From Bacteroidaceae bacterium (GTDB lineage: Bacteria > Bacteroidota > Bacteroidia > Bacteroidales > Barnesiellaceae_A), in contig JAFZFQ010000049.1 of NCBI GenBank assembly GCA_017555825.1, positions 1 to 51,601 on the forward strand: DNA of 51,601 nt, written 5' to 3'. A program made the translations under genes and the position numbers. Of the stretch, positions 1 through 8,199 are shown piece after piece; the stretch's first letter is position 1; every line of letters starts with the position of its first letter. The notes under the pieces were generated by a model. It had not been told where the DNA came from, did no database searches, and was given only the letters and a program-made list of their open reading frames with translations.

Positions 1-102
1 ACCAATATGCTTGTATCGGTTACGGTTGGGAGTAAAAGTGTTGCAAGTGAAATAAACGACCTAATACAGGAAATCGTAAAATCAAATAAGATTCTACAAT
101 GA
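1..102 (+). CDS. C-terminal tail of an unknown gene (5' end outside the window)
   Basis: An open frame runs from base 1 to a TGA at 100-102 and gives 33 residues ending in ...SNKILQ. The TGA overlaps the ATG of the next gene in an ATGA arrangement at 99-102, the usual sign of translational coupling, which supports the frame being real. The visible tail is too short to assign a family. It is mildly amphipathic and probably ends in a helix (EINDLIQEIVKS). Base composition is AT-rich, like the next gene and unlike the housekeeping genes to the right, so the pair may be the end of an accessory or mobile segment. That last point is inference. Confidence 0.55.
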   Translation, partial: TNMLVSVTVGSKSVASEINDLIQEIVKSNKILQ

Positions 103-365
103 GCTATTACGACAACGACTATACAGATGAAATGTATGACCGCTATATGCACACTGGGGAGGGTGCAGAATATTTTGAAGACATCCCAAAAGAAGAGTAT
201 ATAGAAGAAGTCGTAACCGAAGAGGTTGTAGAATATAAAGACCTAAACGAAATGTTGGACGATACAATACGTTATTTGAAACAACAGATAAAAGAGAAAG
301 AACGTATTATTAAGGCTCAACAGAAGAAAACCACGCAACAGAAGAAATTAGCCAAAAAGAAATAA
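99..365 (+). CDS. small acidic/basic coiled-coil protein of unknown function
   Basis: An 88-residue protein that I do not recognise. The first 50 residues are rich in Tyr, Asp and Glu (YYDNDYTDEMYDRY, then EEVVTEEVVEY). Residues from about 50 onward are Lys/Gln-rich and predicted helical, with heptad-like spacing (LKQQIKEKERIIKAQQKK), ending in a run of Lys. This acidic head and basic helical tail suggests a nucleic-acid- or protein-binding adaptor. There is no signal peptide or membrane segment. The start ATG overlaps the stop of the upstream gene, so the two are probably co-translated. Small proteins of this kind are common beside mobilisation or plasmid-maintenance genes, but nothing in the visible sequence proves that here. 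Confidence 0.6.
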   Translation: MSYYDNDYTDEMYDRYMHTGEGAEYFEDIPKEEYIEEVVTEEVVEYKDLNEMLDDTIRYLKQQIKEKERIIKAQQKKTTQQKKLAKKK

Positions 366-623
366 CACTTTTTTGTTACTACAATTTTGCACACAGATAT
401 AGAAACAAAACGAGATTGAGAAAATTTAGGCAAAAATTATATATGCTATCCGTCCCAGAGAGGACACCCACCCCATTATTTTTATTTTCAATTCAGAGCC
501 ATTCTTTAATATTATAAAAGATTGTGCCTTTTAGTGTGCTCTACAACCCTAAAAAGAATAGCGTTAAAATGAATTTTCTGGGAGTAAGCAAACAACAGCC
601 TCAACAAAAATCCATTATAAACG
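366..623. other. gene-poor AT-rich stretch
   Basis: No convincing coding region is seen on either strand. A 68-codon frame starting at a GTG (524-730) crosses a good promoter and the probable small RNA, and its composition is not protein-like. The stretch may carry the 3' untranslated end of the gene ending at 365; no clear terminator hairpin was found in it. Confidence 0.4.
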
Positions 624-624
624 T

Positions 625-655
625 ATTGACATTTGAGAAAAGTGTTATACCTTTG
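625..655 (+). promoter_or_regulatory. Bacteroidota-type promoter for the probable small RNA
   Basis: ATTG at 625-628 (-33 element), a 19-base spacer, then TACCTTTG at 648-655, an exact match to the TAnnTTTG -7 consensus. The expected transcript start is about 661-664. No convincing coding region follows, only hairpins and a terminator, so the promoter probably serves an untranslated RNA. Confidence 0.6.
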
Positions 656-661
656 CACACA

Positions 662-828
662 AGAAAACCGATATTGTTTTCATTAGAGTGTACCAAAAGT
701 GTGCATTTCAAATCGTTCTTTAAGAATTAAGTTATTGTTTATCAATTAGATAAATGCCTTTTTAGGTGGTGCCCTGGTGGCACCACAGCTAAAAGCCTGA
801 TTTTCAATAGAAAATCAGGCTTTTCTGT
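662..828 (+). ncRNA. probable structured small RNA, about 165 nt
   Basis: The interval is bounded by an exact promoter match (625-655) and a strong intrinsic terminator (791-824 plus T-rich tail). Inside it are several perfect short hairpins: GAAAAC/GTTTTC at 663-668 and 676-681, TTTATC/GATAAA at 738-743 and 749-754, and GTGGTGCC/GGCACCAC at 766-773 and 779-786. No credible reading frame fits. The promoter-to-terminator layout resembles known Bacteroidales small RNAs, such as the Bacteroidales-1 motif that has been linked to 6S RNA, but I cannot confirm membership by eye. An alternative is the decaying end of an inserted element that kept a promoter. Confidence 0.45.
791..824. terminator. strong intrinsic terminator, probably bidirectional
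   Basis: AAAAGCCTGATTTTC at 791-805 pairs perfectly over 15 bp with 810-824 across an AATA loop. The plus strand continues TTTTCTGTTTTATTT. It ends the probable small RNA and could also stop minus-strand transcription arriving from the gene at 990-2237. Confidence 0.85.
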
Positions 829-989
829 TTTATTTCCCTTTTAAGCACGCGACAATCGCACTCGGTTATACATAAAACACCTCCGATGAGCATTTCATCA
901 AAGGCGTTATAATTATCTATAGTACAGATATTTACACCATGTTTAACCAACTATTTTTGGCCACATTTCCCTACACAACACTCACTACA

Positions 990-2237
990 TTAAGCAGTGG
1001 GTAATGACGAACGTTGCACAAAAGTATCGGGCATGGGCATGTCGTAGATGGCCGACCAGATGTAATCGTGGAACTCGGCGGGACGCACATAGCGACGCTG
1101 CTCGTCGGGTGTTATAGTTTCACCTATAACTACGCGGTGTGTACCCTTGCTCTTATTGAACAACTCGGAGGGTAGGCGCAACAGACGCAACGGCAGGCCG
1201 AAGCGTCCAAGCCAATAGTATAGGCGCGAATTACGGTCTAAAAATCGCACAGGAACAATTGGAAGTTGTGCCTCTTGTATAAAGCGCACGGTATCGAGGT
1301 TCCAAGGACGGTCGATAACACGACGCGGACGCGACTTGTAGTCCGACCCTACACCCGAGGGGAATATACCCACCGGCGCGCCCTGGGCTATGTGGCGCGA
1401 CAACTCATCATACTTTTCGCGACCACCACCTATTGCTGTATATACAAACGAGTCGCTCAGCGGCTTGATACGCGAGAATATTTCGCCAGCCATGAGCTTG
1501 AAGTCGGGGCGCTCCCTGCCCATCATATCTATAAGTATAATGGCATCAAGAGCCGCGTATGGCTGATTGCTTACTACGATAAAAGCCCCTTCGGGCAGTT
1601 GCGACAAACGCTCGGGATAGCCTATGTGGTAGTCACAGTCCATATAGCTGAGCAACTTACCGGCACACTCAGTTCCGCGTTCGAAATATACTTGGTCATA
1701 TAGAACATTGAGTTTCGACACATCGCACACTGCTATAACCATTCGTGCCAGGATGCGACCCCAATAGCCACGAAAGAGGTGCGACATCTGAGCCAACTCG
1801 TCGAGATTGATCAACTCGTGCTCGGGAGTTGCCTTGCGTTTACGAAAAACTACCAACTTCTCTACAAAGAAGTTGAGTACGCCCGATATACACAACGCCA
1901 CAAGGTTGCATATAATGACATCCCAGCCATATATGCGCTCGAAAAGCAACAGAAAGAGCATCTTAACAGCAAATCCCGACAGAGCAGCTATATTGAAGAT
2001 AACAAAGTGCTTGAGAAAGCCCTTGACACCCTTGTGCTCTACCCTATTGTTCCATATAAAGAAGTAGGAACATATAAAGTTGCTCATCACGGCAAACTCA
2101 AAAGAGATAATGGGCGACAAGACGTTGCGCCCAAAATAGTTGCCGCTAAAGATAAAGTCGGAACACAACCAAAGCACGAGTGTATCTACACCCGTGCCAA
2201 GATAACGACTTAAAATGTATAGAATATATACGCGCAA
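990..2237 (-). CDS. GtrA-like membrane domain fused to a PlsC-type acyltransferase domain
   Basis: A 415-residue fusion. Residues 5-133 form a GtrA-like domain of four membrane helices, beginning at the conserved RYLGTG near residue 11; GtrA proteins are thought to move lipid-linked sugars or bind polyprenyl lipids. Residues about 150-400 resemble glycerol-phosphate/lysophospholipid acyltransferases, with the substrate block FPSGVGS at 292-298. The catalytic block reads SNQPYAALDA (223-232), where the family has NHPxxxxD, so the catalytic His is replaced by Gln225. The domain may be inactive or use altered chemistry. The start is a TTG; there is no upstream ATG in frame and the GtrA motif needs these residues. 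The gene lies 15 bases after the CDP-alcohol phosphatidyltransferase, in the same frame, and is probably co-transcribed. A role in modifying membrane or envelope lipids is inference. Confidence 0.85.
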   Translation of the reverse strand: MRVYILYILSRYLGTGVDTLVLWLCSDFIFSGNYFGRNVLSPIISFEFAVMSNFICSYFFIWNNRVEHKGVKGFLKHFVIFNIAALSGFAVKMLFLLLFERIYGWDVIICNLVALCISGVLNFFVEKLVVFRKRKATPEHELINLDELAQMSHLFRGYWGRILARMVIAVCDVSKLNVLYDQVYFERGTECAGKLLSYMDCDYHIGYPERLSQLPEGAFIVVSNQPYAALDAIILIDMMGRERPDFKLMAGEIFSRIKPLSDSFVYTAIGGGREKYDELSRHIAQGAPVGIFPSGVGSDYKSRPRRVIDRPWNLDTVRFIQEAQLPIVPVRFLDRNSRLYYWLGRFGLPLRLLRLPSELFNKSKGTHRVVIGETITPDEQRRYVRPAEFHDYIWSAIYDMPMPDTFVQRSSLPTA

Positions 2238-2252
2238 TGCTATTTCTATTTG

Positions 2253-2954
2253 TTACTTCTTATTGCCATCGTAGGGCTTCAAAGGATCGAGCTCAGAGAG
2301 AGCCTTGCGATCTTTGAGGAACTTGCTTATCCAAAAGTATGACATCAAGCATACGATGAACACGCCCAATACATCGAAGAAGTGGAACAACTGGCCACCC
2401 ACGGTGCAAGACCATGTTCTTAGGGGCTCGATATACATAAACGAGGTATTCATGAGGATAATGAGCAAGCGCAACTCGGTGGGGCCAAAACCGCCATAGG
2501 TCAAGAGGAACTCACCCTTGATGATAGTGCCTATGTAGGTATATACCGACAGGCCAAGGTAGGCTGCCAATACCATAAGTGCAATATCCAAGCGGAAGAC
2601 AGGAGAAAGACCTGCACCCAAGCACATCATGCATATAGTAACAACATCGAGAGTGTGATCTATAAAGAAACCATACTTGGGTCGTTGTGTTTGGCGCACG
2701 CGAGCCAAGGTACCATCGAGGCTATCGCCATACCAATTGACAAACAAACCAAATGATGAGAGCCACAAGTAATTGATATTTTGGTGAGCAAGAGCAAAAC
2801 CCACGGCACAAATAGCAGCACCCAGCACGCCTATATATGTAAGCATATCGGATGTTACCCAACGGGGTTGACGCTCGGCCAACCACACCAATGCCACCTT
2901 CTCTACTCTATTAAGAAACGAAGTCTGTATTCTCTCTGATTGTTCTTTTCCCAT
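2253..2954 (-). CDS. CDP-alcohol phosphatidyltransferase family membrane enzyme
   Basis: A 233-residue polytopic membrane protein with the complete CDP-alcohol phosphotransferase signature: D77, D80-G81, A84-R85, G95, D99 and D103, i.e. DxxDGxxAR-x9-GxxxDxxxD. These enzymes displace CMP from a CDP-alcohol such as CDP-diacylglycerol and join the lipid to an alcohol (glycerol-phosphate, inositol-phosphate, serine). The acceptor cannot be read from the sequence. About five to six hydrophobic segments follow residue 35. It sits 27 bases after pdxA and directly upstream of the GtrA-acyltransferase fusion, which suggests a small lipid-modifying operon. A phosphatidylinositol-type enzyme is one possibility, but no inositol-phosphate synthase or phosphatase is nearby. 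Confidence 0.88.
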   Translation of the reverse strand: MGKEQSERIQTSFLNRVEKVALVWLAERQPRWVTSDMLTYIGVLGAAICAVGFALAHQNINYLWLSSFGLFVNWYGDSLDGTLARVRQTQRPKYGFFIDHTLDVVTICMMCLGAGLSPVFRLDIALMVLAAYLGLSVYTYIGTIIKGEFLLTYGGFGPTELRLLIILMNTSFMYIEPLRTWSCTVGGQLFHFFDVLGVFIVCLMSYFWISKFLKDRKALSELDPLKPYDGNKK

Positions 2955-2981
2955 AACTATATATATGTATTATTATTTTTC

Positions 2982-4085
2982 TTATTCGTCATCACCACCT
3001 GTCAAGTCGAGCACCTCACGGTCGCCACTCTTGTCGATATATTGGCGACGCAAGGGCGATGCATGAGCCTCATCGTCACTGATGCGGTTGCGATAGATAT
3101 CCAATGCTGTGTAAATCGCTTGTCGGAACGACTCTTCCGAGGCAATACCCTTACCGGCAATATCGTAGGCTGTGCCATGATCGGGCGAAGTGCGCACGAA
3201 AGACAATCCTGCTGTGTAGTTCACGCCATTTTCCATAGCAAGAGCCTTGAAGGGCGACAAGCCTTGGTCGTGATACATAGCCAACACACCGTCAAACTTG
3301 CGGAAATGCTCGGTACCAAAGAAGCCATCGGCAGCATAGGGGCCAAAACACAACATGCCTTTTTTCTTAGCCTCGTTGATGGCCGGTATTATGATATTGT
3401 TCTCTTCATCACCCAGCATACCGTTTTCGCCGGCATGAGGATTGAGCGACAAGACTGCTATGCGGGGCTTGCGCACACCAAAGTCGTGACGCAAAGAGTG
3501 TTCGAAGATATGCAATTTTTCGAGTATCAACTCTTGAGAAAGTGCCGCAGGTACTTGAGCGATAGGCATGTGACCTGTAACAAGAGCTACACGCAACGAG
3601 TCGTTGAGCATAATCATCAATGCCTTCTCGTCCTCGCCACCCAAGCGGGCTTGCAAGTACTCGGTATGACCGGGAAAGTCAAACTCGGCCGATTGCATTG
3701 TGTGCTTATTGATAGGAGCTGTAACCAACACGTCGATAAGACCCTCGGAGAGGTCGGCCACAGCACGCTCCAAGGCGGCATAGGCTGCTGCACCCACTTG
3801 GTCGGTAGCATGTCCTATCTCTACTTTTACTTCTTCGTCAATACAATTTATCAAGTTATTTTGGCCATCGATTACTTGCGAGGCATGTGTTACGATATTG
3901 AAATTTACCGCCTCCATTTCCAAGGCTTTGCGGTGATAGGCCGCCACCTTGGCCGAGCCATAGACTACCGGCGTACACAACTCTACAAAACGAGCATCGG
4001 TAAGCGTCTTGAGAATAACCTCATAACCTATACCATTGATGTCTCCATGTGTAATACCTACTTTTATCATTCTATTTACACTCAT
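2982..4085 (-). CDS. pdxA: 4-hydroxythreonine-4-phosphate dehydrogenase
   Basis: PdxA oxidises 4-phosphohydroxy-L-threonine with NAD(P)+ and, with PdxJ, makes pyridoxine 5'-phosphate (DXP-dependent vitamin B6 pathway). Family motifs are present: ITHGDINGIGYEV at the N-terminus, TAPINKH (122-128), FPGHTEYL with a metal-binding His (140), LNPHAGE (204-210) and MYHDQGLSPFKAL near the C-terminus. The length of 367 residues is normal. The start chosen is the ATG at 4085 (MSVNRMIKVG); the frame opens further to 4127, but those residues are not family-like, and the ATG at 4070 (MIKVGITHGD) is equally possible. It lies between rlmN and the phosphatidyltransferase on the same strand, probably within one transcription unit. 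Confidence 0.95.
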   Translation of the reverse strand: MSVNRMIKVGITHGDINGIGYEVILKTLTDARFVELCTPVVYGSAKVAAYHRKALEMEAVNFNIVTHASQVIDGQNNLINCIDEEVKVEIGHATDQVGAAAYAALERAVADLSEGLIDVLVTAPINKHTMQSAEFDFPGHTEYLQARLGGEDEKALMIMLNDSLRVALVTGHMPIAQVPAALSQELILEKLHIFEHSLRHDFGVRKPRIAVLSLNPHAGENGMLGDEENNIIIPAINEAKKKGMLCFGPYAADGFFGTEHFRKFDGVLAMYHDQGLSPFKALAMENGVNYTAGLSFVRTSPDHGTAYDIAGKGIASEESFRQAIYTALDIYRNRISDDEAHASPLRRQYIDKSGDREVLDLTGGDDE

Positions 4086-4207
4086 TGCTGATATATTACA
4101 ATTGCCGTAATAGCAGTTTATATACAAAATATTTCAAAGCCCGAAGTTAATAAATTTTGTACAAACTTGCGTTATTAACAGTTACACATTTGTAAATGTT
4201 TTATAAT

Positions 4208-5230
4208 TTAAGAATTATTTTTAGCAGTTGACAACATTCCGCAAGCCGCAAAAATATCTTCTCCACGCGAAGCGCGTATGGTAGCAGTCACTCCGCGCTC
4301 ATTGAGGCGATCTCTGAAAGCCTCTATTTGTGTCATCTCCGATGTCTTGAGCTCTACACCCGGTATGGCATGGAAGCGTATGAGATTGACAAGGCAAGGT
4401 ATACCGCCCAAGAGCTTTACAAGCGCGTCGGCATGCTTTATCGAGTCGTTAAAGTCACGGAAGACAATATACTCAAACGACAATCGGCGTTGGTGGCTCC
4501 AGTCATACTCTCGCAACAAGGCGAGCAATTCCTTGACGGGGAAGGCCTTCTCAACGGGCATCACCTCGGCACGTTGTTCGGGATAAGGCGCATGCAGACT
4601 CAATGCCAAGTGACACTCGGTTTCCTCAATAAATCGGCGCAAACCAGGACGATAGCCAATGGTAGAGACTGTGATGCGACGCGGACTCCATGCCAACCCC
4701 CAGGGCTCGGTGAGGATGCGCAACACCTTGAGCAGTTCGTCGAGGTTGTCGAGTGGCTCGCCCATACCCATAAATACAAGATTGGTGAGTGTCTCACTCT
4801 TGGGCACAGAGATAATTTGATTGATAATCTCGTGCGATGTAAGATTGCGCGTAAAGCCTTGCTTACCGGTCATACAGAAGTAACAATTCATCTTGCAACC
4901 CACCTGCGACGACACACACAACGTAGCACGCTGACGATCGGGTATATACACAGCCTCTACACCGGTAGTTGTACCCACATCATAGAGATACTTGGCCGTG
5001 CCATCGACCGATTGCATGGCATGCGAAGGCGCATAGTAGCCCACATCATACGTCTCGGCAAGACGAGCGCGATGTGCCTTCGATATATTGGTCATAACCT
5101 CGATATCGTTGACGCGACGCACATATATCCACTGAGCCAATTGCTTAGCAGCAAACGAAGGCATTCCGCACTGCGCTGCCACCTCTTGCAACTCTTCGAG
5201 TGTTTTACCTACAAGATGTTGTTTTTCCAT
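4208..5230 (-). CDS. rlmN: 23S rRNA A2503 / tRNA A37 C2-methyltransferase (radical SAM)
   Basis: RlmN methylates C2 of A2503 in 23S rRNA and A37 in some tRNAs. The radical-SAM cluster motif is C112-x3-C116-x2-C119 (GCKMNCYFC). GMGEPLDN and the C-terminal SRGEDIFAACGM with the methyl-carrying Cys are also present, so all catalytic parts are intact. The length of 340 residues is usual. The ATG at 5230 is preferred; a GTG at 5236 would add only two residues. The gene starts about 30 bases beyond the ppiD terminator and is the first gene of the rlmN-pdxA-phosphatidyltransferase-GtrA run. No clear TAnnTTTG promoter was found in the short gap. Confidence 0.95.
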   Translation of the reverse strand: MEKQHLVGKTLEELQEVAAQCGMPSFAAKQLAQWIYVRRVNDIEVMTNISKAHRARLAETYDVGYYAPSHAMQSVDGTAKYLYDVGTTTGVEAVYIPDRQRATLCVSSQVGCKMNCYFCMTGKQGFTRNLTSHEIINQIISVPKSETLTNLVFMGMGEPLDNLDELLKVLRILTEPWGLAWSPRRITVSTIGYRPGLRRFIEETECHLALSLHAPYPEQRAEVMPVEKAFPVKELLALLREYDWSHQRRLSFEYIVFRDFNDSIKHADALVKLLGGIPCLVNLIRFHAIPGVELKTSEMTQIEAFRDRLNERGVTATIRASRGEDIFAACGMLSTAKNNS

Positions 5231-5260
5231 ACGCACACAAACATTCTGTTATAGTAGAAA

Positions 5261-5291
5261 AAGAGCGTCTAATATTACGTTAGACGCTCTT
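5261..5291 (-). terminator. intrinsic terminator of ppiD
   Basis: A perfect 12-bp stem, AAGAGCGTCTAA (5261-5272) with TTAGACGCTCTT (5280-5291), and a 7-base loop. Read on the minus strand it is followed by TTTTTC. It separates ppiD from rlmN. Confidence 0.9.
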
Positions 5292-5312
5292 GTGTAACTT
5301 ATAATTTTTCGA

Positions 5313-7397
5313 TTAGAAGAAACGCACCAAAGTATTTTCGATATCGGCCTTATCTTTAAGAACCTCAACGAATTGGTTTACTGCGCTCATGTATTGTTGT
5401 TCCAAACGAATCATCTCGGCATTCTCATCATAAGGACGAGAAGCAGTATTTTCGTTTACAACTTGCAATACATATACACCGCGATTACCGGCAACGGGAG
5501 CTGAAACCTCACCAACCGCAAGTCCTGTAGCAGCACCTGCAATTACAGGCTCATAACCCATACCTGCGATACTGGGAGATACTACCGATACGAACTTCAC
5601 AGTATCTACCTTAGCATTCATAGCAGCAGCATAAGCTTCTATAGTAGCAGGCGATACGGCAGCCAATTCCTTGGCAATAGCCTCACCCTTCTTGTTGCGA
5701 CGAACTGTAGTATTGAGCATATTCTCAAGCTCGTCCATAGGACGGTAGCCCTCTTTAGTTACCTTTTCGAGCATAGCCACTACATAGCGATCGCCAATCT
5801 CGTAAATTTCCGATACTTCACCCTTCTTGGCGTTGAATGCCCAGTGAATGATTTGACGGCTGTTTTGCATACCGGGAACTGAAGTTTGAGTTGCTTGGCA
5901 GTCGGCAGGTATTGTTGTATAACCGGCAACAAATGCGCTGTCGGCAAATTGCTCTACAGTATTATATTTGGCAACATAAGACGAAAGGTTGTTGTAAAGG
6001 GCTGTCTCAGTCTCAACGCTGGGTACAACACCGATTGTAAGAGTAGCAACCTTGGCCTTAGCAACGGGAGCCGAACGTTTTACAACCTTGGCAATGTGTT
6101 GAGTACCACCGAGGCTTGCAGTCTTGAAGTAACCGTTACCTGCAGCAAACACATCGGCTACAAAGTTGCGACCGAGGTTGGCATACATGCTCTCTGTTAC
6201 TACAAACTCATCCATTACATTCACCTCTTGACCAAACTCGGCACCAGCAACTACAGCATTGTAAACGCTGTCGATAGTAGTGTCGCCCATGGGGAAGCTG
6301 GCCACTTTGATAGTGATTGAGTCGGGAGCTGTCTTAGTACCCATCAAGCGGTACATTGTATATGTATCGTTGTCGAAACCGGGAGTTGAAGCATCGCCAA
6401 CTTTAGCAGCCTCAACAAAGGCTTTCATATCGGCCGACATAGCATTTACTGCTACATATACATCCTCGTAGGGTACATCTGAGTTATTGTCAACAATTGT
6501 TGCAACATCGTCGGTTGTAGCAAACACGTCTTGCAACATATTCATTTGGTCTTGAACCTTAGCAAAGTCCTCGGCCGAGGGAGCAACGTCTACTGCGATG
6601 TAGCGGATAGTGCGAGTCTCGGGCATTTCATAGCGAGCTTTGATTTTGTTGTACTCGGCGTTCAAGTCCGACTTAGACACCTCGATAGTAGAGTCGGCAA
6701 TAGTAGTGTAGGGTTGCATTGCATAGGCAACATCTACCGAGCGAGTTTGAGCAGCAAATGCCATCTCTGCATCGATTTTGTTGGGAGCCAATGCAGCTGT
6801 AAGCAACGCTGTAAACTTCTCATAAGCACGAGATTGACGGATTTGAGCCTCCATATCGAGCCATGCTTGACGTTGTGCAGCTATTTGTTGCAATTGGTTG
6901 GCATCAGTGTAGCCATTCTCTTCGGGATGGAACACGATGTTCAAGTAGTTGTCGAGAGCTTGACGATCGAAAGCACCTGTTTGGGGATCGGTAAATGCAC
7001 GAACAATCTCGGCGTGGATGTTGTTACCGGTGAGCATGTCTTGGAGCTCGGCATTCGATACAGCGATACCAACAGCCTCAAGCTCGTTTTCGAGAAGAAT
7101 CTCGTTAACCATTTGGTTGTAAACATCCATTTGGATAGATGCCGACATACCTTCGGGCATAGTCATGCCGCTTTGTTGATACATCGATTGCATTTGCTCT
7201 GTACGGGCGTTAACGCGTTCTTGATACTCTTCAACGCCAATAACCTCACCATTGACAGTTGCAACTTTGTTTTGATTCATCATGAAGAAAGACTGTCCTG
7301 AGTTGAGGAAGTCGCCGATGATAAAGGCAAGCAAAGCGAGACCAATCACTACTACAAGCAGTGCGGCTTTGCTTCTAATTTTCTCTAACGTAGCCAT
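5313..7397 (-). CDS. ppiD: periplasmic membrane-anchored peptidyl-prolyl isomerase/chaperone (PpiD/SurA-like)
   Basis: A 694-residue protein with a short cytoplasmic start (MATLEKIRSKAA), one membrane helix at about residues 12-31, and a large periplasmic part. The segment after the helix is the SurA/PpiD N-terminal chaperone region (VNGEVIGVEEYQERVNARTEQ). Parvulin-like segments lie further on, for example FNAKKGEVSEIYEIGDRYVV in the second half. It probably assists folding of outer membrane and secreted proteins in the periplasm. Length and architecture match PpiD of other Bacteroidota. It lies downstream of lptC with a 162-base gap that holds no terminator I can see, so the two may be co-transcribed; a strong terminator follows ppiD. 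Confidence 0.92.
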   Translation of the reverse strand: MATLEKIRSKAALLVVVIGLALLAFIIGDFLNSGQSFFMMNQNKVATVNGEVIGVEEYQERVNARTEQMQSMYQQSGMTMPEGMSASIQMDVYNQMVNEILLENELEAVGIAVSNAELQDMLTGNNIHAEIVRAFTDPQTGAFDRQALDNYLNIVFHPEENGYTDANQLQQIAAQRQAWLDMEAQIRQSRAYEKFTALLTAALAPNKIDAEMAFAAQTRSVDVAYAMQPYTTIADSTIEVSKSDLNAEYNKIKARYEMPETRTIRYIAVDVAPSAEDFAKVQDQMNMLQDVFATTDDVATIVDNNSDVPYEDVYVAVNAMSADMKAFVEAAKVGDASTPGFDNDTYTMYRLMGTKTAPDSITIKVASFPMGDTTIDSVYNAVVAGAEFGQEVNVMDEFVVTESMYANLGRNFVADVFAAGNGYFKTASLGGTQHIAKVVKRSAPVAKAKVATLTIGVVPSVETETALYNNLSSYVAKYNTVEQFADSAFVAGYTTIPADCQATQTSVPGMQNSRQIIHWAFNAKKGEVSEIYEIGDRYVVAMLEKVTKEGYRPMDELENMLNTTVRRNKKGEAIAKELAAVSPATIEAYAAAMNAKVDTVKFVSVVSPSIAGMGYEPVIAGAATGLAVGEVSAPVAGNRGVYVLQVVNENTASRPYDENAEMIRLEQQYMSAVNQFVEVLKDKADIENTLVRFF

Positions 7398-7559
7398 TTG
7401 TTATTTTCTATTTTAGTTTTTATTTATATACTATTTACAAGGGTGCGAATTTACAAAAAAAGCACGGATAGCCGAAATATAATGGCAAAAAATTTACTTA
7501 AAGTTGCATTTTTACACTATATCTCGCCGTTGCAGTTGCAGAAAATGTGTTGCCGAAAG

Positions 7560-8189
7560 TTACTCCTGCGCATCTACTGGCACAGTATCGCGTTGAGCCG
7601 GCTCACGCTTTACGGTAAAAATACCCGTCGTGCGCAAGATTACATACTTGGTTATCTGCTCGTTCGACTTAAATCCCACACCCTCAATGACCTCTTCGCC
7701 ATCTACGATGCGTATGGCCGAGTCGGAATATATCTCGCGGGCATGTTGGTCCCAAAAGAGTTGCTGGGTATAGAACTTTTTACCCTCGGCGTTCTCTATG
7801 TGCACATTGCCATCCAGGCGCCATATCTGAGGCTTCTTGTAGTAGATGGCCGTGTCGCCCTCTATCATTGTCTCAGTAGCAAAGAGGGTGTCAAACTGCT
7901 CTACATAGATACCTTGCGGGAAATACCAATAGGGATTTTCAATCTTCTCACTCTCATACATATACCACAAGGGAGCCTCTATGCGATAGCGTGTCACGCC
8001 CGAGTCCGATATGAGCGTATTCACATCACAAGTATACATCGTGGGCAAACTATCGACATTTTCATATCCACCCACGACCTCGGTCTTATCGCCCATACAG
8101 GCCGACAATAGCATAATACAGCAAAGGGCCACGCTTGCTACCCGCGTAACCCACGAAAATGCCACAATATGTCTTCTTGTATGCTTCAT
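7560..8189 (-). CDS. lptC: LPS export periplasmic lipoprotein LptC
   Basis: A 209-residue protein with a lipoprotein signal (lipobox LSAC, Cys31) followed by a beta-rich domain of the LptC/OstA type (TRYRIEAPLWYMYE, then WYFPQGIYVEQFD, then ILRTTGIF). LptC bridges the LptBFG ABC transporter to LptA/LptD and passes lipopolysaccharide across the periplasm. Bacteroidota LptC proteins are often lipid-anchored like this one, while those of enterobacteria have a membrane helix. It is followed by ppiD. Upstream, the last C10 peptidase gene ends only 57 bases away behind its own hairpin. Confidence 0.87.
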   Translation of the reverse strand: MKHTRRHIVAFSWVTRVASVALCCIMLLSACMGDKTEVVGGYENVDSLPTMYTCDVNTLISDSGVTRYRIEAPLWYMYESEKIENPYWYFPQGIYVEQFDTLFATETMIEGDTAIYYKKPQIWRLDGNVHIENAEGKKFYTQQLFWDQHAREIYSDSAIRIVDGEEVIEGVGFKSNEQITKYVILRTTGIFTVKREPAQRDTVPVDAQE

Positions 8190-8199
8190 TCTATATACA

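Noticed and set aside
524..730. 68-codon plus-strand frame from a GTG
   Set aside because: It crosses a consensus promoter and the hairpins of the probable small RNA, and has no protein-like character.
2940..4091. 383-codon plus-strand frame
   Set aside because: Antisense shadow of pdxA, which has all family motifs on the other strand.
4328..5254. 308-codon plus-strand frame
   Set aside because: Antisense shadow of rlmN.
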